From the NCBI GenBank assembly GCA_027563935.2, contig CM050449.1, positions 71,576,556-71,640,555 on the forward strand: a DNA stretch of 64,000 bases, read 5' to 3'. The notes under the pieces were generated by a model. The model was not told where the DNA came from and ran no database searches. It worked only from the letters and a program-made list of their open reading frames with translations. Made by a program: the position numbers and the translations under genes. Source of the stretch: Costus lasius. Its lineage: Eukaryota; Streptophyta; Magnoliopsida; Zingiberales; Costaceae. Positions 11,054 to 23,465 of the stretch are shown piece after piece (within the stretch, counting starts at the first letter, position 1; every line of letters starts with the position of its first letter).

Positions 11054-14000
11054 TTATCGCCTCACCTGTCCCCGGTCTGGATGCCTGTCATCAGTATGAT
11101 ACTTCTTCAGCAGACTGACATGAAATGTTGGATAAAACTGAAGCCATCGTGGCAAGTCCAATTTGTATGCAACTGGGCCTACTCTTTTAATGATCCTGAA
11201 AGGACCCTCATACCTCCTCACTAGGCCTCTATGGTATGTCTTTGCATCAGTTTTTCTCCACATCTGTGGTGTAAGTTTGAGAAGGACCAACTCTCCTACA
11301 TCAAACTCTACATGTTGCCTGTCTCGATCAGCATAGAGGTTCATGCGGTTCCTGGCCTCTTCCAGGCTGTCACGAGCTTCATCCCACAGCTCGGACCTAT
11401 CCTCAATAAAATCTACAGCCGCCTGGCACTCTCCCCCTGCGCCCCTATTCAGTGTATCCATGGGTGTCATAGGCTGCCACCCTAACACAATCTCAAATGG
11501 GCTCTTCTCAGTTGCAGATGAAGTCTGTATGTTATATGCAAACTGAGCAGTATCCAACAATCTCAACCAATTCTTCTGGGTAGAAGAAACAAAATGTCTA
11601 AGGTACTCCTCCAGTAACGCATTAATCCTCTCAGTCTGACCATCTGTCTGGGGATGGTATGCTGTTGACATCTTCAAATCGGTACCCATTCTCTTGAATA
11701 GGGAAGTCCAAAACTTTCCTGTGAATCTAGGATCCCTATCACTGATAATCTCCTTGGGTAACCCGAAATGTTTTACCACGTGTGTCAAGAAAAGGTTAGC
11801 AGTAACCTCTGCCGTGCAAACCTCCGGTGCAGCAGCAAATACAGCATATTTACTTCTTCTGTCCACTACCACAAAGACAGAAGCCATCCCTTCTACTTTA
11901 GGGAAATGGGTGATGAAGTCCATGGAGATAGATAAGAAAGGTCTATCTGGAATAGGTAAGGGCTGCAGAAGCCCAGCTTCTTTCCTCCTTTCTATCTTAT
12001 CTTGTTGACATACATGACATGTCTTAGTGTAATGCTCAATCTCCTCTTTCATCCCCGGCCAATACCATGCTCTGCTGATCAAGGCATACATTCTCTTGCC
12101 TCCTGGATGACCCGCCCACACGGAGTCATGATACTCTCTCATGAGGCCGAACCTGATATTCCCTGAGGAAGGGACATATGGTCGGTCTCCCTTGGCCATG
12201 ATCAGACCCTCATTACTGATATAATATCTCCGGATGACCCCCATCCTGATCTGAGATAGCAACTTCTCATAGGTCTGATCAGCCAGTGCCTGATCCCTGA
12301 TGAGTCCAACAATCTTGCTCTGAGCATAGGACAATGCACACAAATAAGTCACCACTGTTATCCTACTGAGTGCATCAGGCACCTGATGAATGCGCCCTGG
12401 CTTGTGCTCCCACCCAAAATCAAACTCGGCTAGCTGCTCCTGCCACCTAGCCTGTCTCGCTGATAACTTCTTTTGGGTTTGAAAAAATGTGTTGGCCACA
12501 TTATCAGTTTTAACAGTGAACTTGCTCCCCAGCAAGTACACTCTCCATGTCCTCAAGCAATGCACTACAGCAAGCATTTCCTTCTCATGAGCAGAATAGT
12601 TTAACTCAGCACTTTTAAGCTTCCTGCTCTCATAAGCAATAGGCCTACCCTCCTGGACTAGGACTCCACCCAAAGCCCTATCTGATGCATCTGTGTGAAC
12701 CTCAAAGGGTAAAGCAAAATCAGGAAGTCTCAAAATCGGCTCTGAAGTGACCCTCTCCTTCAGATCTGAGAATGCCCTCTGGTGTCTCTCCTCCCAACAC
12801 CAGGAAACATCCTTCCTCAATAGGTCGGTTAAAGGAGCTACAACCTTAGAATAGTCCTTTATAAACCGCCTGTAAAAGTTAGCCAACCCTAGAAAAGATC
12901 TCAGGGTGCTAACTGAGATAGGGGCCGGCCAATCCACTATTGCCGCCACCTTCTTCTCATCCATACGGACTGATCCTCCTCCAACGATATGTCCAAGAAA
13001 CTCAACTTCTCTCTGAGCAAAGTCACACTTTTCCAATTTCAAATATAGTTGACTTTCCCTCAAAACCGCCAACACCTGTCTCAGGTGCTCAGTGTGTTCC
13101 TCCAGACTACCAGAATATATAACAATATCATCCAAATAAACTACAACAAACTTATCCAGGAATGGATGAAGAATGTTGTTCATGAGATTACAAAATGTAG
13201 CTGGAGCGTTGGTCAGCCCAAATGGCATGACCAGAAACTCATAAGATCCATATCTGGTAACACAAGTGGTCTTGGGCTCATCCCCCTCTGCTATCCTCAC
13301 CTGCCAGTACCCAGACCTCAAGTCTAGCTTACTGAACACTTTAGCATGTACCAGTCTGTCAATCAAGTCCTGGATCAATGGAATCGGATAGGAATTCTTA
13401 ACAGTCACCTTGTTAAGAGCCCTATAATCTACACACATGCGCATTGATCCATCCTTCTTTCTCTGAAATAGTACTGGTGCTCCATATGGTGCTTTAGAAG
13501 GCTGGATGTACCCAGACTCTAACAGTTCATCCAGTTGTTTCCTGAGTTCCTCTAACTCAGCAGGAGGCATCCTATAAGGTGCTTGGGCTGGTGGAACAGC
13601 CCCTGGAATCAACTCTATCGCATGGTCAATATCGCGCCTAGGTGGTAACACCTTCGGCATCTCTGGCGGCACTACATCACTGTACTCCTGAAGTAACTCC
13701 CCTATAGGTGCAGGTAATAGCTGGATACGATCATCCAAAGTCATCTTCGCCGCCCCCATACTGGTCTCAACCTCCTGACTCCTACTAGAACTAGGAAAGG
13801 TGATCAAACTTCCCCTCTGTCCTCTCGGCTGCTCAAGTGCTGTGACTATCTGAGGAATGTCCTCCACTACCCTGACATGCGCCAAGTAAGTGAATTCGCC
13901 ACGTCGAAGACCTTTGGCTACAATAGATGCTGCCACAATCTCCTTGCCCTTGTTCTTGCTCTCAACCTTTGCCGCAGTGTGGCAAGGGAGAAAACAAGGT

Positions 14001-15583
14001 GATCGCTCATCCACTATCTGCAATCCGTTTAAGTGAGGCATCGGGACTGCTTTGGCTCGCCTAAGCAAGTCCATACCTACTATGACATCAAAGTCATCAA
14101 GAGCAGTCACCATGGCATGTACTCGCCCTGACCATGGTCCAAGTCTAACCGGCACATCATAAGACACTCCTGATGCTCTTCTTGGATCTGCATTCACTGT
14201 TTTCACACTGTTGGTACACGGCATAGTTTTCAACCTCAATTTATCCTTCACTCTATCTGACACAAACAGATGAGTGGCGCCCGTGTCAACCATAGCAGTA
14301 ATTTGTACATCGTTCAGGACAAGATCAATGTACATCAGGGGACTAGACCTGACACTCACATTTGCAATCACCATCGGGTTAACAGATATACCCGCACAAC
14401 CAAGGTCGTCCTGGCCCTCCTGTGTACTACCCAGCGCTAATGAAGCAACCCCCTGCTTCCTAGGACAATCTCTCATAAGATGAGGTCCGTTGCAGATGAA
14501 GCACCCCTGCTTCCCTCTGCTAGTCACGCTGGTAGAAGCCTTCCCCTGCTGCGGCTGGGGTCTCTGCTGAACTGGCAGTGGCTTCTTCTTCTGAGCCTGT
14601 GGCTGATAGTGTGCCACGCCCTTATTCTTTTTCCAATTGGGCACCCACTTCTTAACCTGACCCTGTCCTGTAGGTCTCCTCGGTGGTGAAGAAGTGGTCC
14701 TAGCTGCAGTAGATCTGGAACCCCCTCCCATATCTACTAAGGCATCTGCAGCCGCTACAGCCTCCCTGTAGGTAGTAACTCCCTTCCTCTGGAGTTCTCT
14801 ATAAGCCCATTCTTGCAGTCCACTGGTAAAGGAGTGAAACTTCTCTTCTTCCTCCATATTGGGTATCTCTAGCAGTAGAGTACCAAACTGTTTCACATAC
14901 TCCCTTATGCTCCCAGTCTGCTTCAGGTATCTGAATGCCACGCGAGCACTATGCAGAGTGTTCGCTGGTCTAAAATGAGCTCTCATCTCTGCCTTCAGGG
15001 CATCCCAATCTGGGATCTCTGGTGTGTCCCCCTCAGTCCTCGGGGCTACATGTGTGCGCCACTAGAGCTTTGCATCGCCTTTGAGAAAGGCTGCACAAAC
15101 TTCTATCTTGTCGGCTTCTCCTACAGCCGCCGCCCTGAAGTAATGTTCCATATCAAATAAGAAGTTCTCAACTTCTTTAGCCACCCGAGCTCCCTCAAAC
15201 GGTGTAGGCTCTGGAACATGGCGCCTAGCAGGTGCCACTGCTGCTGGCGTTGGGGCTCTAGCCTGATTCCCCAACTGTGTCATGGCAATCTTCATAATGT
15301 TGACATCGGCTGCAATGGTCTCCACACTCTGGCCAATATCCCCTATCTGGCCCTCAAAAGTATGAGATAGATCAGCCATCCGCTCCTCTACGGAATGTGT
15401 CAACTCTGCTACATGACCCTCGGCCTCAATCCTCACGTCGTGGATCATGTCTCTCATGGCACTGACCCTCTCACTAAGGGGTCCCTGGTCTGCATCGCCA
15501 TCAACCCCAATGGCTAGCTGAATCCGGGTCAAAGCTGCCTCCAGCCTCGAGATCCTCTCCTCGAGCTGTGCCTGCGCCGCCAT
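11054..15583 (-). pseudogene. Chromovirus Gag-Pol polyprotein with one nonsense codon
   Basis: One frame of 1510 codons, broken only by a TAG at 15062-15064 just after 'LKGDAKL' in the capsid. Before it lie a coiled-coil N-terminus and capsid signature (ENFLFDMEHYF). After it come the rest of capsid, a zinc knuckle [13 protein letters not shown] (about 14500), and protease with VDTGATH (about 14285). Reverse transcriptase follows with [17 protein letters not shown] and YLDDIVIYS (about 13125), then RNase H with [10 protein letters not shown] (about 12680). Integrase has an HHCC finger (about 12010-12110) and a DDE core ending in [14 protein letters not shown] (about 11630). All catalytic residues I can check are present. 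The stop makes this copy defective unless suppressed. The frame ends in TAA, after which a chromodomain frame continues in phase. Confidence 0.92.
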
Positions 15584-15830
15584 ACTCCTCGTAGATGGCG
15601 CAATGTCTGGAATCGCTGTGTAAAGTGAAACTGTGGGAAATACTGGGTATGAACTCTGAGAGGTCGGAACTGACCGTGTAGCAGAATCACTGAGGAATTA
15701 CGCCCCGGGCACAAGGCTCCGACGTACGTAACCCCCAAACAGTAACCTGACTAACGTCTATATCCCAAACACACTCGTCCCAACTCAGAAAAAACACCAG
15801 TAAATCCTGCTGATCTGTGCTGGAAGTGGC

Positions 15831-15841
15831 CTCTGATACCA
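15831..15841 (-). other. Primer-binding site, tRNA-iMet
   Basis: On the minus strand, TGGTATCAGAG begins 2 nt after the 5' LTR, matching the 3' end of initiator tRNA-Met. Confidence 0.9.
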
Positions 15842-15843
15842 GT

Positions 15844-17622
15844 TGTCACGCCCCAATTTTTCGCGCCTAAAACTAGGACGTGATAGCACAGATCTACACA
15901 ACCACTGTGTAAACCTGTCAGCTAATCACACCTAACAATGCGTCTATGCGGAAACGTATAATATGAAGTACAATGCGCGCTCACTACAATGATCGTCTCT
16001 CCCAGCAGTACAGATCTCTCAAACCCGAGCTCTACCCAACCACTGAGCCTCTGAGCTGACTGAACTGATGTGGCCGAATGTGTGAAGGTGCAATACTGAT
16101 AGCAAGGTGGCGGGTTAGGCTCTTCCTCTGCCACTAACCGCTTTGCACACCTTGTGCGCCCTGAAACACACTAGATTTCACAGGCAGGTATCGCACACAG
16201 CAAGGTGGTCTATCAGAGACCAAAGAGCAATAGACCTCTGCTCAAAACCTAACACACAAGTAACTACCGGCCTGCTTAAACCTAAGCAATAATATCACTA
16301 CACAACGAGCGAAGGATGGAGACAAGTACAATACTTGCGCCCCACCTAAGCTAAATCCGATAAATCCAGAAAAGTAATCCTCTACCAAGTCTTTGATCTA
16401 AAGTTTGATATACAAAAGGACCCTATTCCCTAATCCCGGGAATAGGTACACAACCAATATATATATAATCCACAACGGCAATACAATGTTTAGGGTTTAA
16501 AGTTATACCCTCCAACGCTATGGACAATATGCACAATGATGAAGCTCTCGGTTCCCTCTCCTCTAGGTGGCCGAATGCTTCAAACTCCTCAAGGGGGAAG
16601 CCCTTGAGGATCGGACCCTAAGGTGGAAGACCTTAGGGTTGGTTGTTGATGTCGCCTCCCTCTTGAACTTGCCTCCAAGTCCAAGAACGCCAAGAACACC
16701 TAGTGGACAGCAAGGTGCTTCCACTCCAAGGTGAACTTCGGTGGTGAAGATGAAGAAGAAAGCCGCCGGTGATGAAGTCCACACCTCCAAGAAGTCACCA
16801 AGTAATCTTACCACTAAGATTACCTTCTTCTTCCTCTAGCCGAGATCACCAAGAGTACCTCACTCTTAATTTTAGCAGCACTTCGTCTCTTCAAGTGGAG
16901 ATTCCCCTGCTGATGTCGCCAACCCCCTCTTCTTATAGTGCAGCCCCCAATCGCCAAGTCCAAAGCGCCAATTCAAGTGGAGCCGCGCCATGGAGGAAGA
17001 ATAGGGAACTCCCTCCTATTTCGGTGGAGTTCAAACTCCTCCACATGTTCAAACCGAGCTTGACCAAGCAAGGAAGACAAGTTGTTGTCCGCCCAAGCCA
17101 AGTATTCGCCCAAGTGATGGATCCCAAGCGGATATGAAGAGGAAAGTCCAATAACCTCTTATTGGATCCTAACTTTCAAACCTTATTGGATCTTGCCATA
17201 AGTTGTCACATGAGAAGCATGTGTCTCACTTAAGTAAGATGCCAAGAATATTCCTTGAAACCCTAGGCTTCTTAGATCAGCCCCTAGGTCTCAGAATTGA
17301 ACCCCGATCGAACCTGGGTTCATGTCCAGTGACCATGGTTAAGCTGACCATGGTTAAGGTAACCATGGTTAAGTTAACCATGCTCCCAAAATACGGGAAT
17401 GATCCCTCATCACTCCAAAGCACCCCCAGGCCATGCCTAAGGATAAGTATGTCGATGTACCTGCAAAAACATACTTAACACAATGTCAGTGTCCTAACTC
17501 CACTAGTAGGCTCACTGCATCTTCAGCCTAGCTCCCCTCTAGACTCCTCCATCCCTCCCCAGAACCCCACTGGATCCATGGGATGGTCTGGGGTATAACC
17601 CCAGCATACCCAGGGTCTCACA
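15844..17622 (-). repeat. 5' LTR of the chromovirus
   Basis: 1779 bp; read on the minus strand it starts TGTGAGACC and ends GGCGTGACA. A TATATATAT block near 16457-16467 is a candidate TATA element. The short frames inside it recur in the other LTR and are not genes. Confidence 0.93.
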
Positions 17623-17633
17623 CTAGGTATAGC

Positions 17634-17951
17634 ATAACCAGTTAGCTAATCTATAATATGGTTTTGTTATGCAATTCAACCTAATTAAAAAAATAAAAAT
17701 AAGAGATTTTTCATTTAAACCAAAATTTTGATGGAAAAAGTCCCAACTTTCCTATATCATGTCCTTTCTAGGTTATCATACATTCAAAATGTAGAAAATA
17801 CATATTTTTTTAAATAGTCTCATTAAATAAATAAAGCTTTAAATAAAAATAATAGATGATATTTGGTAACAAGATTACTTTTATGAGAAAATATAAAATT
17901 TTAATTATTTTAGATTTTTTAAAAAAATAAAAAACATATTAGGGCCTAATT

Positions 17952-18029
<78 letters not shown>

Positions 18030-18106
18030 ATCTTTTTAAATGATAATGTTTTATATATGAGGAATAAATAAGTTCGAGCGCAAATATTTGAGATAATTAG
18101 GTCAGG
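17634..18106. other. AT-rich spacer with (AT)n microsatellite
   Basis: AT-rich flank of the hAT-like insertion. About 36 AT dinucleotides lie at 17955-18026. No coding signal. Confidence 0.85.
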
Positions 18107-18111
18107 ATAGT

Positions 18112-19028
18112 TGTCAGACCTAGAGGACATCGAACCGGGCTGGACCGTAGTTCGGCCCGGGCACGGGCCCAAGGCCCGCTCTTCCTCTCGTTGAGCAGCG
18201 GCTGGAGGCGGAGTCGGGTGGGCGACCCGACTCCGGACGAGCGCGCGTGGAGGCGCGAGGCAACGGTGCAGACTTCCGAGGTGTGCGTCCCATCGGGGCA
18301 GCGGCGACATGCAAAGGAAAAGCAGAGGGCGCACGCGATCTCGGGAGAGCTTCCATCGTGGGACGAGGGCTCCTACGGGCGAGAGATGCAAGCGACTGGA
18401 TCCCTCCACCTTCCTCCTCACGAGCTCGATCTCCTCTCCTGGATGAGAGCTTTGGACGGACAAGCTCCCCTTCAGGCAACGACTTCCGGCGACTTTCTGG
18501 CAAGGGCTCCGACGACGGGAAGTCAGGCGAGGACGAGGGGAGTGTGAGCATGTACATTGGTGTAAGAGGGAGGGATTGAGGGGCTTTAAGGCTACTGTAT
18601 TGAAGATAAATAACAGTAAGCTTTCCCCTCCGTTTCCAGCATGTTTGTTTGTGTTTTCCGGAGTGTTTCGGGTGAGGTTGGTGTCTATCTTCTCCGGGCG
18701 TCTTCTCCACCTCCGAGCGATCGTTTTCGGCGTCCAGAGGCGGCACCGACGAACGACTGAGGGCGGAAGGCTTGGGCGAACCTTCCCCTGCCGGCAGGCC
18801 CCAGGCCGGCGGCGAAGTTGGCGAATGCATGCCGTCGCGCTTCGTGCCAGCGCTGCGAGCGAGATGAAGCTGAGCGAGCGCTTCGGGCGTTCGCTTCAAG
18901 GCGTGAATGCGGTCAAAATTGGTCAACACGAGCGGAATCAGCAGAATTTTGGATTTTTGACGTGAATTTGGCTTACGTGGCATGGGATTGGGTGATTAAG
19001 CGTGGTTTAGCTTAATCCGGGCTTGACA
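18112..19028 (+). repeat. 5' LTR of the GC-rich Ty3 element
   Basis: 917 bp, TG...CA. Long minus-strand frames here (up to 287 codons) come from high GC and lack family features. Confidence 0.85.
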
Positions 19029-19029
19029 T

Positions 19030-19042
19030 TGGTATCAGAGGC
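19030..19042 (+). other. Primer-binding site, tRNA-iMet
   Basis: TGGTATCAGAGGC lies 1 nt after the 5' LTR and matches initiator tRNA-Met except at the end. Confidence 0.85.
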
Positions 19043-19100
19043 AGACGGAGGTGGTTTTCGGTGATCGGGCGGTGAGGCTGGCGGAGGCGGGAGCTCTCCG

Positions 19101-20240
19101 ATGATCACAGCGGCTCAGGGAGTGGGACGAGATGAGCTCCTTGGTGGATCGGGTGGCTCGATTGGAGGGGCTGATTGGCATCTCCGGCGAGTCAGAGACT
19201 GCGCTGGCTCCTCAGGTGGAGGACCTACAGCTGCGGGCGAAGGAGCAGCGGCTCCAGATCTCACCTTGCAGGAGGCGATGGTGAGCATGGCGACGCTATA
19301 GCAGGCGCAGGCGGCGCAGCAGTAGCAGATGACTGGATTCTCGGCGCTGCTACAGCAGGCGCAGGCGGCGCAGCAGCAGATGCAGGTCGAGATCGTGGTC
19401 CTGCACATGGCGTTGGCGCAGACCCAGGTGCAGGGAGGGAGTCCCACTTCAGCGACGGCTACGGGGCAGGCGGCCCCTAAGCCGAAGCTGAGGATTCTAG
19501 AGGAGTCCGATCGGCGAGTGAGCTGGAGAACTTCATATGGGATATGGAGTCATTCTTCACCTCCAGTAGCATCCCGGACGACGAGTGCGTGCAGGTGTGC
19601 ACGGCATACTTAACGGCCGACGCGAAGTTGTGGTGGCGGACCACAGCTGGATCGACGTCGGGAGCGGCAGCTTGGACCTGGGACGTTTTCCTGGAGGTGC
19701 TGCGGCGGCAGTTCCTTCCGGGGAACTCGGTGGACCAGGCAAGAGACGCGGTGGACCAGCTCCGACACACCGGCACCATCCAGGAGTATGTGCAGGCATA
19801 CTCGGGGTTGATGTTGGAGATCTCGGACTTGTCGGAGGCGCACCGACGGCATACATTCCTCCGGCACTTGCAGCCATGGGCCGAGGCGGAGATGCGGCAA
19901 CACTCTCCAACGCGGGCGAGAGCGCCACCACTGGCTCGACAGCCTCCACGACAGGGCAGAGGCCAGCCAGCGCGTCCCCAGCCATGACAGGAACCTGCTC
20001 GACCTGCAGATAGAGGTCCGGAGCAGCGACCGAGACCACCACTAGCGTGCTTCCTGTGCCAGGGGCCACACCGGATGCGGGATTGCCTGACCCGGGGGCA
20101 GATCTCGGCGATGGCAGTACAGGAGCCGGCCGACGACACCGACGAAACCCCGGCGAGGCTCGGAGCGACGGCGACTATCGGTGCGATGGTGGTGACGACC
20201 TCGTCTTCTGGCGCGCGGGAGGCGCAGCGGGCGACGGATT
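19101..20240 (+). pseudogene. Ty3-type gag remnant, frameshifted
   Basis: The N-terminal coiled-coil part is spread over two frames (a start at 19132, then a glutamine-rich AQAAQQQMQ segment in another frame). The capsid core is in a third (19544-19987: ENFIWDMESFF, ADAKLWWR, HLQPWAEAEM). After an in-frame TGA at 19985-19987 the same frame encodes the zinc knuckle CFLCQGPHRMRDC at about 20048. A protease should follow but is absent; the next sequence is LTR. The Gag resembles that of the young chromovirus (same CX2CX3HX4C knuckle). Several frameshifts and stops make it non-functional. Confidence 0.82.
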
Positions 20241-20241
20241 A

Positions 20242-21164
20242 GGGCTGGACCGTAGTTGGGCCCGCGCCCGGGCCCAACTACGCCCGCTCTTCCTCTCGTT
20301 GAGTAGCAGCTGGAGGAAAAGTCAGGTGGGTGACCTGACTCAGGACGAGCGCACGCGGAGGCGCGAGGCGACAGAGCAGACTTCTGAGGTGTGCGTCCCA
20401 TCGGGGCAACGGCGGTGTGCACAGGAAAAGCAGAGGGCGCACGCGATTGGGGTTCTACACACGCGATCTCGGGAGAGCTTCCATCGGGGGACGAGAGCTC
20501 CTACGGGGGAGAGACACGAGCGACTGGATCCCTCCACCTTCCTCCTCACGAGCTCGATCTCCTCTCCTGGACGAGAGCTTTGGACGGACGAGCTCCCCTT
20601 CAGGCGACGACTTCCGGCGACTTCATGGCGAGGGCTCCAGCGACGGGAAGTCAGGCGAGGACGAGGGGAGTGTGAGCGTGTACATTGGTCTACAGAGGGA
20701 GGGATTAAGGGGTTTTAAGGCTACTGTATTGAAGATAAATAACAGCAAGCTTTCCCACCCCCCCCCCCCCTTTCCGGCGTGTTTGCTGTGTTTTCAGGCG
20801 TGTTTCCGGTGAGGTTGGCGTCTATCTTCTCCCGGCGTCTTCTCCACCTCCGAGCGATCGTTTCCAGCGTCTAGAGGTGGCGCCGACAAACGGCTGAGGG
20901 CGGAAGGCTCGGGCGAACCTTCCCCTGCCGGCAGGCCCAGGCCGGCGGCGAAGCCGGCGAACGCACGCCATCGCGCGTCGTGCCAGCGCCGCGAGCGAGA
21001 CGAAGCTAAGCGAGCGCTTCGGGCATTCACTTCGAGGCGTGAACACGGTCAAAATTGGTCAATGCGAGCGGAATCAGCGGAATTTTGGATTTTCGGCGTG
21101 AATTTGGCCGACGTGGCGCGGGATTGGGTGATTAAACGTGGTTTAGCTTAATCCGAGCTTGACA
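20242..21164 (+). repeat. 3' LTR of the GC-rich Ty3 element, 5'-truncated
   Basis: Matches 18137-19028 with many substitutions and indels, including a short duplication near 20445 and a poly-C run near 20757-20770. It ends in TTGACA before the ATAGT duplication. Confidence 0.85.
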
Positions 21165-21169
21165 ATAGT

Positions 21170-21743
21170 GCTCTAAAATTATTTATGCCAAATTGGAATA
21201 TAAATGGATTGTCCTGCATGCATAGTTTAATACATATGCTACATATATTTAGTATATCAAAGCGAATTGCAAACTCTGGCTTCCTACATTATTTTTCATT
21301 TAGATATTGCTAATGAAATTGAAGAAATGATACATCCACTTTATTTAATGAAGAATTTTAAAATTAATCTAGGGCCCATCATCATATTAAATTTATAAGG
21401 ATATTTAAAATATCTCTTTTTTAATTTTGATACATAGTATTTTTTTAATATAGTTTAATTAGAAATGGTGAAATATCTCAGGTAGAAATTCTCATAGCTT
21501 TTCTATTAGCTCAACGTGCGCATACCTTTGGGTAAATTCAGTTTCATGGACATCAAAGAGAATGGGGAATCATACATGTGACTGAAGAACCTGGTGGCTT
21601 CGAGCAATGCATTGTTCTGGGGTAGCAGAATAGAAAAGTTGATCAAGCAACGTCACATATAACATGTAAAACAAACTAAATTTGTTGAATAGTCTTTAAG
21701 CATAATGAGAAATCAGCAAAAAGTCAAAAATGACTCAAAAGAA
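21170..21743. other. AT-rich sequence downstream of RPL21
   Basis: No coding region recognised. The part nearest 21744 should hold the RPL21 3' untranslated region, but I cannot place the polyadenylation site. Confidence 0.4.
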
Positions 21744-23391
21744 CTAGTAGCCACCCTTGAGGTCATTGACGACATCGTATGGAATCGGCGTGACAGTCTC
21801 CAGCGTGGCACCTTCTACCATGAAACCAGGCTTAGGACCCTCGGCCAGCCGTTTGGTGCTGATGACTTCACCACGTGCCTTTGCCTCACCCTTCAATTCG
21901 TCGTTCTTCTTCACTCTTGCGCGAAAATCTTCCTGGCATCTTGAAGGTTGCACATGTTCCACACGGACATGGATCCTCTTCTTGATGATTCGATTACCAA
22001 CCTGACGGTCAAAGATTGTTCAAGCATTCCTCCGGCGTTAAATGGAGAAACAGAGTTCAGTAGGCTGAGTTCAACGAGACACTAAGAAGCATAAAATGGT
22101 TGAAATCTATAAATTTCATTATCACACATGTAAAAGAAAACATGATTGCCCCTCTTAACTGTGAACAAGGAATGCCGGTTGCACCCACGGTACACACATA
22201 TAGATCATAGTCTCCATTTCATGGTATTCAAGAGTAGCAGTAAAATGATACGTCATTAAGATCTAGGCTAAGTTTACTTGTTTTCAAAACAATTAAATAA
22301 CTCAACAAAACCTTTGTTACATGATTCAATAACAAAGATGAAGTAAAAAAAACTAAATCAAGCAGCATAATCTTGTCATTAGCTTATCAACAAAGTAACA
22401 TAAAGCCTTGCTGTTTCCGTTGCTGATCAGTTGTGTATGGTAAATAAGAAAAAATAGTCTTAAATGTATCAGGGATGATAAAAAATGGATTCATCAATAC
22501 GCCCTTCAATATTACCAAATAAATGAGATCACAAGAAGCAAAACGTAAAAAATTGCAGTAAAATCGTGCTGCAGTGTGAAATACTAATGCCTCTATCATA
22601 CAGATATTTCCAATTAATAGTTTAAGCTAGAAAAGATTGATGGTCAAACCTAAACTCCTAAACATCTAGGGCTACAGAGAACACTTGTACCCAAAAAAGT
22701 ATCTATTGATGATTACTCCTGCAGAATGATTGCAATACCTAATTTCTAGAATTACATATATTTATTTACTTGAGCGTACTACTAAAATCCCAACATTTCA
22801 CGGGTTAATGATCACAGGGCTTTTCCAAGTTACCAAAGTTAAACAAAACAAATAAATGAAGTTGTACAAATTTCTCAGCCACTCACAAAGGATTTTCCCT
22901 TTTTTCAACTAACAACTTAGGAAACCTGCTTCAACCCGCTATGTAAGAAAGAAAGGAATACAATCATCCAATCTAAAGCGTCAAACCAGACAATAATCTC
23001 ATGTTTACATATAAAATGGACTAATCATAACACAAAAACAAAAAAGACTGCATTTTTGCAGGCAATTACCTATATCTTTTGGCAAATAACCAAAATCTTC
23101 CAATAATATCAAGGAATTAAAAGAACAATAAAAACAAGAGTAAGAAATAGCTACCTGCTTGTTGATCTCGACACCAATGGCACGCTTCGTGACGTTCCAG
23201 ACTCTACCAGTACGACCATGATAGAACTTATGTGGCATGCCCTTGTGAACGGCGCCGTTCACCTTTACGTCGACGTAGTCCCCAATCTTGTAGGTGCGCA
23301 GGTAGGTCGTGAGGGGGATATAGCCCTTCTTGCGGAAGGGGCGGGCGAATAGATCCCTCGTCCTCGACCTCAGCCCATGGCCAGCCGGCAT
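21744..23391 (-). CDS. RPL21: 60S ribosomal protein L21 (eL21), two exons
   Basis: Exon 1 is 23391-23155 (79 codons, from [19 protein letters not shown] to an NKQ). Exon 2 is 22001-21744 (85 codons plus TAG, from [16 protein letters not shown] to VNDLKGGY). The 1153-bp intron has canonical ends, CAG|GTAGCT donor and GTCAG|GTTGG acceptor, in phase 0. The product is 164 residues, the usual plant length, and every conserved block of the family is present ([42 protein letters not shown]). eL21 is a component of the cytosolic large ribosomal subunit. The start is the first ATG of the conserved N-terminus. Reading frame and splice sites are intact, so this is probably an active gene and the only clear host gene in the window. 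Confidence 0.96.
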
Positions 23392-23465
23392 TTCGCTCCT
23401 CCGCTTCCTTTGCTCCTCCGCTACCGCCGCCTGCTACTGATTGTCGGATGGGCAACCACGACGAT

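Larger units (their letters stand above)
9037..17622 (-). mobile_element. Young, full-length Ty3/gypsy chromovirus
   Basis: Two 1779-bp LTRs (9037-10815 and 15844-17622) flank a complete internal domain on the minus strand. The duplication CTAGG is at 9032-9036 and 17623-17627. The order, read right to left, is 5' LTR, primer site, gag, protease, reverse transcriptase, RNase H, integrase, chromodomain, polypurine tract, 3' LTR. The LTRs differ at about 4 of 1779 positions (0.2%), so insertion is very recent. The long frame is open except for two in-frame stops (TAG in gag, TAA before the chromodomain). It is most like the Reina/Galadriel-type chromoviruses, but I cannot assign a clade without a tree. 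Confidence 0.93.
18112..21164 (+). mobile_element. Old GC-rich Ty3-type element, pol and start of 3' LTR deleted
   Basis: The 5' LTR is 18112-19028 (TGTCAGACC...CTTGACA) and the 3' LTR about 20242-21164 (...CTTGACA). The duplication ATAGT is perfect at 18107-18111 and 21165-21169, so both outer ends are original. The 3' LTR lacks its first 25 bp or so and has no polypurine tract before it. Gag sequence runs straight into LTR sequence near 20240, so one deletion removed protease, pol, the tract and the LTR start. The LTRs differ by roughly a tenth with several indels, so the element is much older than its neighbours. It is far more GC-rich than its surroundings. Confidence 0.85.

Noticed and set aside
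16769..17137. 122-codon frame, identical copy at 9962-10330
   Set aside because: The duplication is due to the two LTRs of the chromovirus, and the frame is antisense to the element.
18120..18983. 287-codon minus-strand frame
   Set aside because: It lies in the GC-rich 5' LTR opposite the element's strand, is broken in the matching 3' LTR, and has no domain; long frames are expected by chance in GC-rich DNA.
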